From an uncultured Anaerobiospirillum sp. (GTDB taxonomy: Bacteria; Pseudomonadota; Gammaproteobacteria; Enterobacterales; Succinivibrionaceae), in NCBI GenBank assembly GCA_944390115.1, contig CALXOW010000005.1:1-64000 (forward strand): a stretch of DNA of 64,000 nt, written 5' to 3'. Position 1 is the stretch's first letter; each line of letters starts with the position of its first letter. Made by a program: the position numbers and the translations under genes. The notes under the pieces are model-generated. The model had not been told where the DNA came from and ran no database searches. It saw nothing but the letters and a program-made list of their open reading frames with translations. Below, in pieces: positions 1-8,303 of this stretch.

Positions 1-132
1 TCCCCTTTTGTAGGGTTTTCTAAAACTAACTACAGAAGGGGACGGTAATTCACCAAAAGTAGCTGCTCAGTCACGGCCACAGGATCAAAACAACCAGCAG
101 CACTAAGCTGCATTAGGCTTTCTTACGCCACT

Positions 133-186
133 AAGCGCCGAGCTTGAGACTTCCGGGATGCGGGAGCTGAGGCTGGGCGCTTTTTG
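133..186 (+). terminator. Possible hairpin terminator beside phoR
   Basis: An AAGCGCC arm at 133-139 can pair with GGCGCTT at 176-182, followed by a short T-run on the plus strand. It lies just beyond the phoR stop codon, but its T-tract faces plus-strand transcription arriving from outside the window. The loop is long, so this is weak. Confidence 0.3.
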
Positions 187-2103
187 TTAGGGATTTTGGA
201 TGCGCTCGCTTGACGGCGTCAGGTCGTGGGCCGTGCTGGACGCAGGCGGCGCTGAGATCGGGGCGGTGAGCTCGGCGGCGCTGCGCATCGTGCTTGGCGC
301 CTGCGGAATCTCCTGATTGCGCTCGCGCAGCGCCTGCTGCTTGCGCTCGTTGAGGGCGGCGAGCTCTTGGAGCTTGTTGAAGTTGAAGGTGATGGTAAAG
401 GTCGTGCCCTCACCTAACTTGCTTGCAATCTTGATCTTGCCGTAGTGGTAGAGCACCACGCGCTTGACGATCGAGAGGCCTAAGCCGGTGCCGCCGGTCT
501 GGCGCGAGTGCGACTTGTCCACGCGATAGAAGCGCTCAAAAATGCGGTGCTGCTCCTCTGGGGCAATGCCAATACCGGTATCCCTTACCGCAATCGTGCA
601 CTTGTTGCTGTGGCTGCGTAAGTTCACGGTGACTGTGCCTTGTGGGCGGTTGTAGCGAATCGCGTTGTCGACCAAGTTGTAAATGAGCTCGTAAAGGTAG
701 CGCTTGACGGCAGTAATAATGAGCTGCTCACCTTGAACCTGGAGCTTGACCTCGCGCTCGGTCGCCTTTTCTTGCAGATCGTCAAAAACCTCATAGCAAA
801 TTTGCTTGACGTCGCACTGCTCTAAGTTCGCAACCTGCCCCTCGTCTAAGTGCGACAAGAAGATAATGTCTTCGATCAAGCTCTTAAGGCGGGTGCTTTG
901 CTTGTGAATGCGTGAAGCAAAGTGCGGAATGTCATTGGGCGACACAATGCCGTTAGCCATCAGCTCGGAGTAACCAATAATGGCTTGCAGCGGGGTCTTG
1001 AGCTCGTGCGAGACATTGGCGGTGAACTCTTGGCGCAGCTGCTCGGTGCGCTTCTTCTCGGTGACGTCTAAGATAATCATGACGTAGCCGACACAGGTCT
1101 CGTTGTCGCTTATTTTGCTAAATCTGATTTCGTAGTCGCGGCCGTCACGGGTAATCGCCTTGGTTTGCTTGGGCGCTGTGATGCTATTGTCCATCATATC
1201 CTTTAAGTACTGAGCACTATCGATGGTCACATAGCTTTGATTGAGGCAATTTTCCTTGGTGACGCCAAAGATCGTGCGCGCAGCCTTGTTGATCGAGACA
1301 ATGTTGCCCTTGGCGTTGATCAGAACCAAACCGTCAGACATCGACTTGGTAATAGCCTGAAATTCGTTGTTTTTCAGACGGAGCTCGTCGATTTGCTCAT
1401 CGATCTTGCGTTGCTGGACGCTGATGCGCCATAAGAACGGCTCTAACTCAGGATAGGTGCTCTTGAGCTTTTGCGCTGAGTTCGACAAGTCCTGAAAATT
1501 ATGAAGCTTGTTGAGCTCAATCGCATTGATCGGAGCCATAAAGGAGCGGGCCAGCTTGGTCGCCAGAAAATAACAGCCACTCACCAGCGCAAGCAGGATA
1601 AAGGTCAAAAAGATGGTGAAGTGCGGGGTGTATAAAAAGAGCGAGTTGCTGGCAAAGGATAAGCGCAGAATCTGCCCTGACTTTAAGAGTAGGGCGTGGT
1701 AGTAGGTCTGGCGCTGTAAGCTCTGCGAAAAACGACTGATGTTGAAACTAAGCGGAGTACCGATATCGTCGGGACTATCGTCGGCCATAGTGTGGTCGAG
1801 CAAGCTTTGGACTTCGATGCGCTTGCCGTGATTTTCCATCTTGGTTTCGTCAAGCTTCGAGTCAAAGAGCACCGTGCCATCAGGGTCAATAATGGTGATG
1901 CGCAGCCACTTGGGGGCGGCATGCTCTAAGAACTCCCAGCCGCTCTCATTGATGGCGCTGGCGAGCACGGTACCGAAGTTTTGGAGGTAGTGCACCTCGT
2001 CTTGGGTCTTAAGGTATTGGTGAATCAGGAAGGCAGCTGTGCCGATAGCAAGCAAGATCCCTAAGGACAGCTCGACAAAGGTGCGAAATATTGTTTGGCG
2101 CAC
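187..2103 (-). CDS. phoR: Sensor histidine kinase of the PhoR type
   Basis: Membrane sensor kinase expected to phosphorylate the response regulator encoded just upstream, probably in phosphate sensing. The 638-residue protein has a first membrane segment at about 11-30, a periplasmic stretch of about 125 residues, and a second membrane segment at about 159-181. A PAS domain follows at about 245-350. The HisKA domain carries the H-box SHELKTP with the phospho-accepting His at 366. The ATPase domain shows the N-box DNAIRYNR near 481, DTGIGI near 508 and GTGLGLS near 537. A sizeable periplasmic domain plus PAS is unlike the short enterobacterial PhoR and resembles longer PhoR/WalK-type kinases, so the stimulus is not certain. 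The C-terminus is a Ser/Ala/Pro-rich tail. It lies 153 bp downstream of phoB on the same strand. Confidence 0.85.
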   Translation of the reverse strand: MRQTIFRTFVELSLGILLAIGTAAFLIHQYLKTQDEVHYLQNFGTVLASAINESGWEFLEHAAPKWLRITIIDPDGTVLFDSKLDETKMENHGKRIEVQSLLDHTMADDSPDDIGTPLSFNISRFSQSLQRQTYYHALLLKSGQILRLSFASNSLFLYTPHFTIFLTFILLALVSGCYFLATKLARSFMAPINAIELNKLHNFQDLSNSAQKLKSTYPELEPFLWRISVQQRKIDEQIDELRLKNNEFQAITKSMSDGLVLINAKGNIVSINKAARTIFGVTKENCLNQSYVTIDSAQYLKDMMDNSITAPKQTKAITRDGRDYEIRFSKISDNETCVGYVMIILDVTEKKRTEQLRQEFTANVSHELKTPLQAIIGYSELMANGIVSPNDIPHFASRIHKQSTRLKSLIEDIIFLSHLDEGQVANLEQCDVKQICYEVFDDLQEKATEREVKLQVQGEQLIITAVKRYLYELIYNLVDNAIRYNRPQGTVTVNLRSHSNKCTIAVRDTGIGIAPEEQHRIFERFYRVDKSHSRQTGGTGLGLSIVKRVVLYHYGKIKIASKLGEGTTFTITFNFNKLQELAALNERKQQALRERNQEIPQAPSTMRSAAELTAPISAPPASSTAHDLTPSSERIQNP

Positions 2104-2256
2104 AATGCGACCTCAGCAAAAGGCAAAAGAAGTCCCAGCCGTCACCTGCCTAAGGGGCCCTGTCAGCGTAAGTTTGCAGGGGCTAGGTCTTGACGGCAGA
2201 GATAAGTGTGGGCCTGAGTTTAGGCTTTATGGGGCTTAAGCTCAAGGGGCGGGCGC

Positions 2257-2922
2257 CTAGATCTCGAGCTTGTAGCCAACACCGCGCACGGTCTTGATGA
2301 GGTTAGCGCTGTCGCCTAACTTAGCGCGCAGGGTGCGGATATGGACGTCGACCGTGCGGCTCTCGCCGTCGTAGTCATGGCCCCAGATGAGGTCGAGGAT
2401 TTGCTCGCGGCTGTAAACGCGGCCTTGGTGCTTTAAGAGCAGGGCTAAGAGCTCGTACTCCTTGTAGGTGAGGTCGATCTGATTGCCACCGGCGCTGACC
2501 ACGTGGCTGTTCTCGTCGATGGTGAGGTCACCTGCGGACAGCACCTTAGGCTCATCTTGCTTGTAGCGGCGCAGTACCGCCTTGACGCGCGCGACCATCT
2601 CCATCATGGAGAAAGGCTTGGCCAGGTAATCGTCGGCACCCAGGTCTAAGGCCTGGATCTTCTCGATCTCGGCGCCACGGGCGGTGGCCATAATGACCGG
2701 TAAGTCGGCGGTCTTGGCGTTGCGCTTGAGCAGCTTGAGGAGGGACACGCCATCGGTGTCAGGGAGCATCACGTCCAGCATGATGAGCGAAGGACGCTGC
2801 GTCTCCAAGGCTTTTAAGAAGCTGGCGCCATCGGCAAAGCCTTGAGCTTCTAAGCCCATGGAATTGAGCGAGTACAGGACGATCTCGCGGATACTGTTGT
2901 CATCTTCAACGTAGAAAATCAT
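2257..2922 (-). CDS. phoB: Response regulator of the PhoB type
   Basis: Two-component response regulator of the OmpR/PhoB family, 221 residues. The receiver domain occupies about 1-115, with the acidic pocket E6-D7-D8, the phosphorylated Asp at 50 in LIMLDVMLPD, and the conserved Lys in the LAKPF motif. The winged-helix DNA-binding domain covers about 125-221 and contains the typical YELLALLLKHQGRVYSRE and RTVDVHIRTLRAKLG blocks. It is the first gene of a phoB-phoR pair. Naming it PhoB rather than another OmpR-family regulator rests on similarity in layout and on the kinase partner. I found no convincing tandem pho box upstream. Confidence 0.85.
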   Translation of the reverse strand: MIFYVEDDNSIREIVLYSLNSMGLEAQGFADGASFLKALETQRPSLIMLDVMLPDTDGVSLLKLLKRNAKTADLPVIMATARGAEIEKIQALDLGADDYLAKPFSMMEMVARVKAVLRRYKQDEPKVLSAGDLTIDENSHVVSAGGNQIDLTYKEYELLALLLKHQGRVYSREQILDLIWGHDYDGESRTVDVHIRTLRAKLGDSANLIKTVRGVGYKLEI

Positions 2923-3142
2923 ACGGCCTTCCTTGATCTAATGGGCAACAATACCGCGCAGCTTGGTGACAGGTGCAACACAACAAAAAGAAAGGCCCGA
3001 ACTTGCAGTCAAAAAAAAAAAACTTAGAGGATCGAGCTGAGCGTAGCTACCCGAAACAACACCAATTTTCGAGACCAAGATTATCAAACTTTGCGTTGTG
3101 ATCAAAGCCCCTAGCGGTGAAATCACTAAATTTTGTCCCATG

Positions 3143-3181
3143 AAAAAAGCCCCATCACCGTAGGCGACAGGGCTTTTTCTC
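3143..3181 (-). terminator. Rho-independent terminator
   Basis: Stem AAAAAGCCC (3144-3152) pairs with GGGCTTTTT (3170-3178). It sits about 25 bp past the stop of the minus-strand TRAP-type gene, with A and T runs on both sides, so it could work in both directions. Confidence 0.8.
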
Positions 3182-3206
3182 AGATAGAAAGCTTAAGCGA
3201 CTTCAG

Positions 3207-6200
3207 TTAGGCAGCTGGTGCAGCCTCAGCTGGAGCTGCTGGAGCCTCAGCTGGAACGGCTACTGGAGCGGTCTCAGCTGAAGCAGGTGCAGCCTCAACT
3301 ACAGCAGGCTCGGCAACTGTGGCCTCAGCTGGAACAGCGACTGGAGCAGCCTCAACTGGAGCTGGAGCAGCTGGCTCTTGGGTGATCGAAGCTGGGGCCT
3401 CGGTCTCAGGAGCGGTGGCTGGCTGAACGACAGCTGGCTGAACCTCAGGTACTGGAGCTGGAGCTACCGCTGGAACTGGAGCTGGAGCAACTGGAGCTAC
3501 CGCAGGAACCGGAGCTGGAGCAACTGGGGCTGGAGCCGGAGCAACAGGAGCTGGGGCAGGGGCTACCGGTGCTGGAGCTGGGGCCTTAGGAGCCTTTGGA
3601 GGTAAAGGCTTTGGCATTGGCTTTGGAGCTGGAACCGGAGCAATCTGAACCTCTTGTAATGGGGTTACTTGTACTGCCTGGAACTTGCCTGGAGCTACCT
3701 CAATGTACTGAATGGTGCTCTGCTCTGGGATGGCCTGGTACTGGACTGGAGCTGGAGCACGTGGAGCCATGTGGCGTGGGGCTGGAGCACGGTACTCAGG
3801 CTCAAAGCCGCGTGGGGCCATGTGACGTGGTGCTGGAACAGCGCAGCCATTGTCAAAGCCACGTGGGGCAGCGTAGTAGTCATAGCCGTAACCGTAGTCA
3901 TAGCCATAATCGTAGCTGTCCTCAAAGCCCTGTGGAGCGGTCTCACGATAGTCGCGGTAGTAGCGTGGCTCGTTGTAGCTGCGGGCTGGAGCAACGTGAC
4001 GCTGGTAGACGCGATCGTCGTGGAGATAACGTGGAGCCGTGGTTACTGGCTCGAAGCCTTGAACTGCAGGGGTTTCCTCAACTACAGGTAAGAAGCCCGA
4101 AGCGGAGGCGTAGTCCTCAATGATTGGGTCAAAGCCCGAAACCTCTGGGATATCCTCGACTAAGCCGGTGCGGCCTTGGCCGGATAAAGCAGCGTTCTCG
4201 GTTACGACAGGCTCAAAGCCCGAAGCGGAGGCGTAATCCTCAACGACTGGCTTGAAGCCTGGAACGGCTGGAGCATCCTCAACTAAGCCGTGCAGCTCTG
4301 GACCGGAAACTGGAGCAGCTGGAACTTCAGCAACTGGAGCAGGCTCAACGACAGGAGCTGGCTCAGCAACTGGGGCTGGAGCAGGCTCGGTGGTGACCTC
4401 GGCTAATACAGCCTCTTCAGCGGCTGGAGCGGTTTCCTCAGCAATTGGAGCAGGTTGAGCTGGAACGATCTCAGTGGCAGGAATGGTCTCTTGAGCTACT
4501 GGAGCAGTCTCGGCTGGAGTGGCTTCCTCAGCGGCAGGAATAGTCTCTTGAGCCACTGGAGCGGTCTCGGCTGGAGCAGCTTCCTCAGCGGCTGGAGCAG
4601 TCTCCTCAGCTACTGGGGCGGTCTCAGCAGGGGCAGCTTCCTCAGCGACAGGAGCGGTCTCTTCGGCTACTGGAGCGGTCTCAGCAGGGGTAGCTTCCTC
4701 AGCAGCTGGAGCAGTCTCCTCGGCTACTGGAGCGGTCTCTTCAGCTGGGGCAGCTTCCTCAGCGGCAGGAGCGGTCTCCTCGGCTACTGGGGCAGTCTCT
4801 TCAGCTGGGGCGGCTTCCTCAGCGGCTGGAGCAGTAGTCTCTTCGGCTACTGGAGCGGTCTCGGCAGGGGCAGCTTCCTCAGCGGCAGGAGCGGTCTCCT
4901 CGGCTACTGGGGCTGTCTCTTCAGCTGGGGCAGCTTCCTCAGCAGCTGGAGTGGTCTCCTCGGCTACTGGGGCGGTCTCGGCTGGAGCAGCTTCCTCAGC
5001 GGCAGGAGCGATCTCCTCGGCTACTGGGGCAGTCTCTTCAGCTGGGGCAGCTTCCTCAGCGGCTGGAGTGGTCTCTTCAGCAGGAGCGGCTTCCTCAGCT
5101 ACTGGAGCGGTTTCCTCGGCTGGCTCGGTGGTCTCAACTGGGACTACGTCCTTGACGGCCTCTACGGTCTCAGCGGCGGCAGCTTCAGCCTGCTTTTGAA
5201 TGTTGTACTCGATTGGAACCAGTGGGGTGATTTGGTCGACTTCGACACCACGGTGGCTCAAGAAGAAGAGTAAGGTGTCGTTGCCTAAAGCCTCAATGTA
5301 CTTGTTGTAGATTGGCTTGAGCTTCTCACGGAAAGCTTGGCGCTGAGCATCATCTAAGTTGGTGATGGTGACGCCCTTTTGCTCTAAGGTCTTGAGATAG
5401 AGCTTCTTGAACTCGGTGAAGAGGTTGTGCTGCCAAGTTACGGTCTCAGTTAAGCTCTTGGTGAAAGCGGCCTTGAGCTTGTCGTCGAGCTTGCCTAAGC
5501 TCTCTTCGTTGGCGACCCAAACCTGGACGTCATACATACCGTTCCATAAGGTGATGTATGGCTGAGTCTCATAGAGCTTGCTCGATAAGTACAGGGCTAA
5601 GTTCGAGGTTAAACCTTGGATCTCGCCTTGCTCTAAGGCGTGAGGAACTTCGCTAAAGTCGAGCTCAACTGGCTCAGCGCCCAGCTCTGCGATCACGTCA
5701 CCGGCAAAATCCGATGGCGCGACGCGGATCTTTAAGCCCTCCAGATCATCTGGGGAATCGACCACGCGGTTGTTGTTAGACAGCTCTAAGGCACCAGTAG
5801 TGTGCATGGTGAGCAGATCTAACTTGTGTGGAGTGAGCCACGATTGCAGGGTCTCGTTGACGGTCTCGTCCTTGGCAAAGAAGTAGGCTTGCTCTTCATT
5901 GTCAAATAAGAATGGCAGCCAGAAGGTGCCAAAGCGGTGGTCTAACTTGTAAAGGTCAGTGGCCGAGCAGATCTGAATGTCGATCGCACCGTCCTTTAAC
6001 ATCTCAACGGCCTTTTGCTGGTCGCCGGCCGACAGGCCATTGTTAGGGTAAATGGCAACGGTGACCTTGCCGCCGGAGTTCTCTTCGATGAGCTCCTTGA
6101 ACTTGTAAGCAGACAAGTCCGCAATGGAGCCGGCGACGCGATCGTGCGACAGTCGCAAGGTGACAGCATAGTCAGGAGCAGAGCTGTTCGAGACTACGGC

Positions 6201-6281
6201 AGCAACAACCGTTAACACGACGCACGCACCAAAGGCAGTAGCAAACTGACCTTTTGGAGTAATGATGAAGTTTTTAAGCAT
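3207..6281 (-). CDS. TRAP (DctP-like) binding protein with a 670-residue repeat tail
   Basis: A 1024-residue exported protein. Residues 1-35 form an uncleaved or cleaved N-terminal membrane segment. Residues about 37-350 read as a TRAP transporter solute-binding protein: it has the NGLSAGDQQKAVEMLKDGAIDIQ region, the DLEGLKIRVAPSD block and the helical GEIQGLTSN segment typical of DctP/SiaP, proteins that capture organic acids in the periplasm. From about 365 to 655 the chain becomes tandem Ala/Glu/Thr/Pro/Val units built on AEETAPVAEEAAP. After that come several GFxPVVEDYASAS-type units (660-760), a Tyr/Arg-rich block (about 760-870) and a PAPVAP-rich end. DctP proteins are normally about 330 residues, so the tail is exceptional. 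No TRAP membrane genes (dctQ, dctM) are adjacent. A structural or surface-tethering role is possible but unproven. Confidence 0.75.
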   Translation of the reverse strand: MLKNFIITPKGQFATAFGACVVLTVVAAVVSNSSAPDYAVTLRLSHDRVAGSIADLSAYKFKELIEENSGGKVTVAIYPNNGLSAGDQQKAVEMLKDGAIDIQICSATDLYKLDHRFGTFWLPFLFDNEEQAYFFAKDETVNETLQSWLTPHKLDLLTMHTTGALELSNNNRVVDSPDDLEGLKIRVAPSDFAGDVIAELGAEPVELDFSEVPHALEQGEIQGLTSNLALYLSSKLYETQPYITLWNGMYDVQVWVANEESLGKLDDKLKAAFTKSLTETVTWQHNLFTEFKKLYLKTLEQKGVTITNLDDAQRQAFREKLKPIYNKYIEALGNDTLLFFLSHRGVEVDQITPLVPIEYNIQKQAEAAAAETVEAVKDVVPVETTEPAEETAPVAEEAAPAEETTPAAEEAAPAEETAPVAEEIAPAAEEAAPAETAPVAEETTPAAEEAAPAEETAPVAEETAPAAEEAAPAETAPVAEETTAPAAEEAAPAEETAPVAEETAPAAEEAAPAEETAPVAEETAPAAEEATPAETAPVAEETAPVAEEAAPAETAPVAEETAPAAEEAAPAETAPVAQETIPAAEEATPAETAPVAQETIPATEIVPAQPAPIAEETAPAAEEAVLAEVTTEPAPAPVAEPAPVVEPAPVAEVPAAPVSGPELHGLVEDAPAVPGFKPVVEDYASASGFEPVVTENAALSGQGRTGLVEDIPEVSGFDPIIEDYASASGFLPVVEETPAVQGFEPVTTAPRYLHDDRVYQRHVAPARSYNEPRYYRDYRETAPQGFEDSYDYGYDYGYGYDYYAAPRGFDNGCAVPAPRHMAPRGFEPEYRAPAPRHMAPRAPAPVQYQAIPEQSTIQYIEVAPGKFQAVQVTPLQEVQIAPVPAPKPMPKPLPPKAPKAPAPAPVAPAPAPVAPAPAPVAPAPVPAVAPVAPAPVPAVAPAPVPEVQPAVVQPATAPETEAPASITQEPAAPAPVEAAPVAVPAEATVAEPAVVEAAPASAETAPVAVPAEAPAAPAEAAPAA
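4310..5190 (-). repeat. In-frame coding repeat (Glu/Ala/Pro/Thr)
   Basis: Tandem degenerate units of about 36-45 bp inside the TRAP-type gene, all in frame, encoding variants of AEETAPVAEEAAP. The repeat opens long frames on the opposite strand that are artefacts. Confidence 0.85.
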
Positions 6282-6904
6282 TAGACCGTCCTAATCTATC
6301 TGAGACCAAGGGGCGCAAGCACGAACCCAGGGGGGACCTAAAGGGTGACCCGAGCTTTGTGTGCGTCTTTGGTGGAGCAATCCTCTAAGGCGCGAGCCTT
6401 GAAAGGCTGACGCCTTATTGCCTTTTATGCAGCAATGAGTTGCCTCTATGCAGCAATGCGGCCAATGTGGGGCACTGACTCAACTTAAGTAAAAGCTGAG
6501 CTTGCTGCAATACAGTAACAACACATCTGTTGGGAAAAGTCCGCATAAACCGAGTGGTTCGGGACCTTAGAAAAAGGCAAGACTAAAGCGTGCTGAAGCC
6601 CGCTTCAGTGTCAGCTAGGCCTGAAGCCTAGGTAACTTACTAATTCTAGCATCACGACTTAAGCTAGTCAGTGAACTAGCGCGCAAAAATGCCGCGCGAG
6701 TTCACAGAACCAAGCACGCGCCGTGCGCCTAAGCCGCCTCAGGCGAACCATAACCGGCCTATTTTGGCGCTTGGTGCACCCCAAGGTACGTCAGGCGGGG
6801 CGGTAGGGCTGCTGGCAGGCCGGATCTTAGCGCCATGCCCCCAATCTGTCCTTGCCCCAATTTAGGGACGCACAAGCCCAGCTGGTGCTGGGCTATAGCG
6901 CTAA
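6282..6904. other. Intergenic leader region, 623 bp, no gene seen
   Basis: Upstream region of the TRAP-type gene. It holds an imperfect hairpin with TAAGGCG (6386-6392) and CGCCTTA (6411-6417) arms, a direct repeat TATGCAGCAATG at about 6427 and 6449, and a small CTAGGC/GCCTAG hairpin near 6614-6630. No coding frame with a ribosome site was found. Confidence 0.5.
6875..6894 (-). terminator. Hairpin after the AAA-ATPase-like gene
   Basis: AGCCCAGC pairs with GCTGGGCT around a four-base loop, 11 bp beyond the stop. There is no good T-run, so termination is possible but weak. Confidence 0.45.
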
Positions 6905-8158
6905 TTAGCTTGCCTGCTGGCCCAGCAATTTGCTCAAGGCTATGTTGCTCTCCTGGTTGGGGCATTTGAGGTGAAAAGGATCGCCATTGAGGAAGGTGCG
7001 ACTAAAGGTGAGATAGCCGCTCTGAAAAAGCAAGGCGTAAGGGTGCGTCTCAGGATTAATCGGTGATGACTCTATAAACGAATAGTAGTCGACTACGAGC
7101 TTACCTGTGCTCATATCCTGAAGCACATCAGAGCCATCAAGTCGCTCTAAAGCACACTTAAGCAGCTGTGGCAATTCCTGCTCCGTACTCTGATAAGGTT
7201 GAAGTCGGGCCTTAGCATCGCCCAAAAACTTGAGCACCGAATCTGGCGCAAAGACCTGGTTTTGCTGGGAGCCATCAAAGGAGTAGCCGCCATACCAGTC
7301 CGACAGCTCGTCTAATAGCTCCTCGATGTGAGCGGCGTTCACTGCTTCGGGCGCGCAGTCATTCCTGACGGCAGCTGCGGAGCGCAAATGCTTGGCAAAA
7401 TACTGCTTGAGCTCAGCGCGGGTATAGCCACAGCAGGTTGCAAATCGCCCATAATAGGACACGTCGGTGAAGTTGTTGGCCGATGGACCTAAGTCCAGCC
7501 CCTGAAAGCTGGTGGTTCCCGTGAAGAAAACGCAACGGAATTTGTACAAATACCTTTTTAGTGGTGCAAATAGGCTGCGTAGCAGCAATTTGCCATCAAG
7601 GAGCTCTTCTTGCTCATGAGTGTGGGCCATCAGCGGCGCATCGTACTCATCGATCAGCAGCACCAGTGAGCGATTTGGCACATTTTCGATCAGCGCATGG
7701 AAGACGTCACTAAAGTCAAGCGGCGCAGAGAGATATGGCACTGGGGCCAGATCGTCAGAAATGTCGATCTGGTGCTCATTGCAGAATGCGATAACGGTCC
7801 CCATCAGCTTTTGCTCAAACTCGGTCACCGTGGCACAGCCAGCATTGAGCTCATCAAAGTTAAGATGCAGCACCAAGTAAGAGCCATCGTCATGCCACAG
7901 CGATTCGATCGCTAGGCCCTTAAAGTAGGAATCATGCCCGTCATAAGGCTTAACTCCATGCCGGAATAGCTCCTCGATCGTAGAGAGCAGCGTACTTTTG
8001 CCGAAGCAGCGCGGACGAGTCAGGATGCGTGGTTTATGAGTGCCAGCAAGCTGGTAAATGAAATAGGTTTTGTCGACATAGACCTTGCCCTGTTGCCGTA
8101 GCTCGGCAAAAGTCAGGTCGCCTGTTGGCAGCTCTTGTTCTAAGTTGCTAAAGTTCAT
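6905..8158 (-). CDS. AAA-ATPase-like protein lacking the C-terminal PD-(D/E)XK domain
   Basis: A 417-residue member of the AAA-ATPase-like family (PF09820 type). It begins with the family's usual LPTGDLTFAELRQQGKVYVD entry, followed by the P-loop RPRCFGKST near residues 48-57; the common form is RPRRFGKS. Other family marks are LLIDEYDAP (Walker B-like, about 165-175) and the GYLTF and CPNQE segments near the end. In full-length members (about 520-580 residues) a PD-(D/E)XK nuclease-like domain follows the PNxEV segment; here a stop codon comes about 13 residues later, so that domain is missing. The region beyond the stop does not encode it in another frame. The function of the family is not firmly established. 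A relative that keeps the nuclease domain begins at the right edge of the window. Confidence 0.75.
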   Translation of the reverse strand: MNFSNLEQELPTGDLTFAELRQQGKVYVDKTYFIYQLAGTHKPRILTRPRCFGKSTLLSTIEELFRHGVKPYDGHDSYFKGLAIESLWHDDGSYLVLHLNFDELNAGCATVTEFEQKLMGTVIAFCNEHQIDISDDLAPVPYLSAPLDFSDVFHALIENVPNRSLVLLIDEYDAPLMAHTHEQEELLDGKLLLRSLFAPLKRYLYKFRCVFFTGTTSFQGLDLGPSANNFTDVSYYGRFATCCGYTRAELKQYFAKHLRSAAAVRNDCAPEAVNAAHIEELLDELSDWYGGYSFDGSQQNQVFAPDSVLKFLGDAKARLQPYQSTEQELPQLLKCALERLDGSDVLQDMSTGKLVVDYYSFIESSPINPETHPYALLFQSGYLTFSRTFLNGDPFHLKCPNQESNIALSKLLGQQAS

Positions 8159-8246
8159 CTTGCTCTCCCCGTGCTGATATTGTGGTTTGAAGTCCCCTTA
8201 ATTGTAGCACCCACAAGGAGCCTGAATTGAGTGCGCTAGGCGTAAC

Positions 8247-8273
8247 GCAAAAAGCCCAGCAGGTGCTGGGCTT
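8247..8273 (-). terminator. Rho-independent terminator of the DUF805 gene
   Basis: Perfect stem AAGCCCAGCA/TGCTGGGCTT at 8252-8273 with a T-run on the minus strand, 31 bp past the stop of the gene ending at 8304. Confidence 0.8.
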
Positions 8274-8303
8274 AGAACGAAAAAGAGGGTGGGCTAGCTG
8301 GCG

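Noticed and set aside
2938-3141. Short minus-strand frame upstream of phoB
   Set aside because: It runs through an A-rich leader and lacks a ribosome site; more likely untranslated.
4455-5273. A 272-codon plus-strand frame opposite the TRAP-type gene
   Set aside because: It is the reverse reading of the in-frame Ala/Glu/Pro repeat and encodes only a Ser/Gly/Trp/Leu pattern, with no ribosome site.
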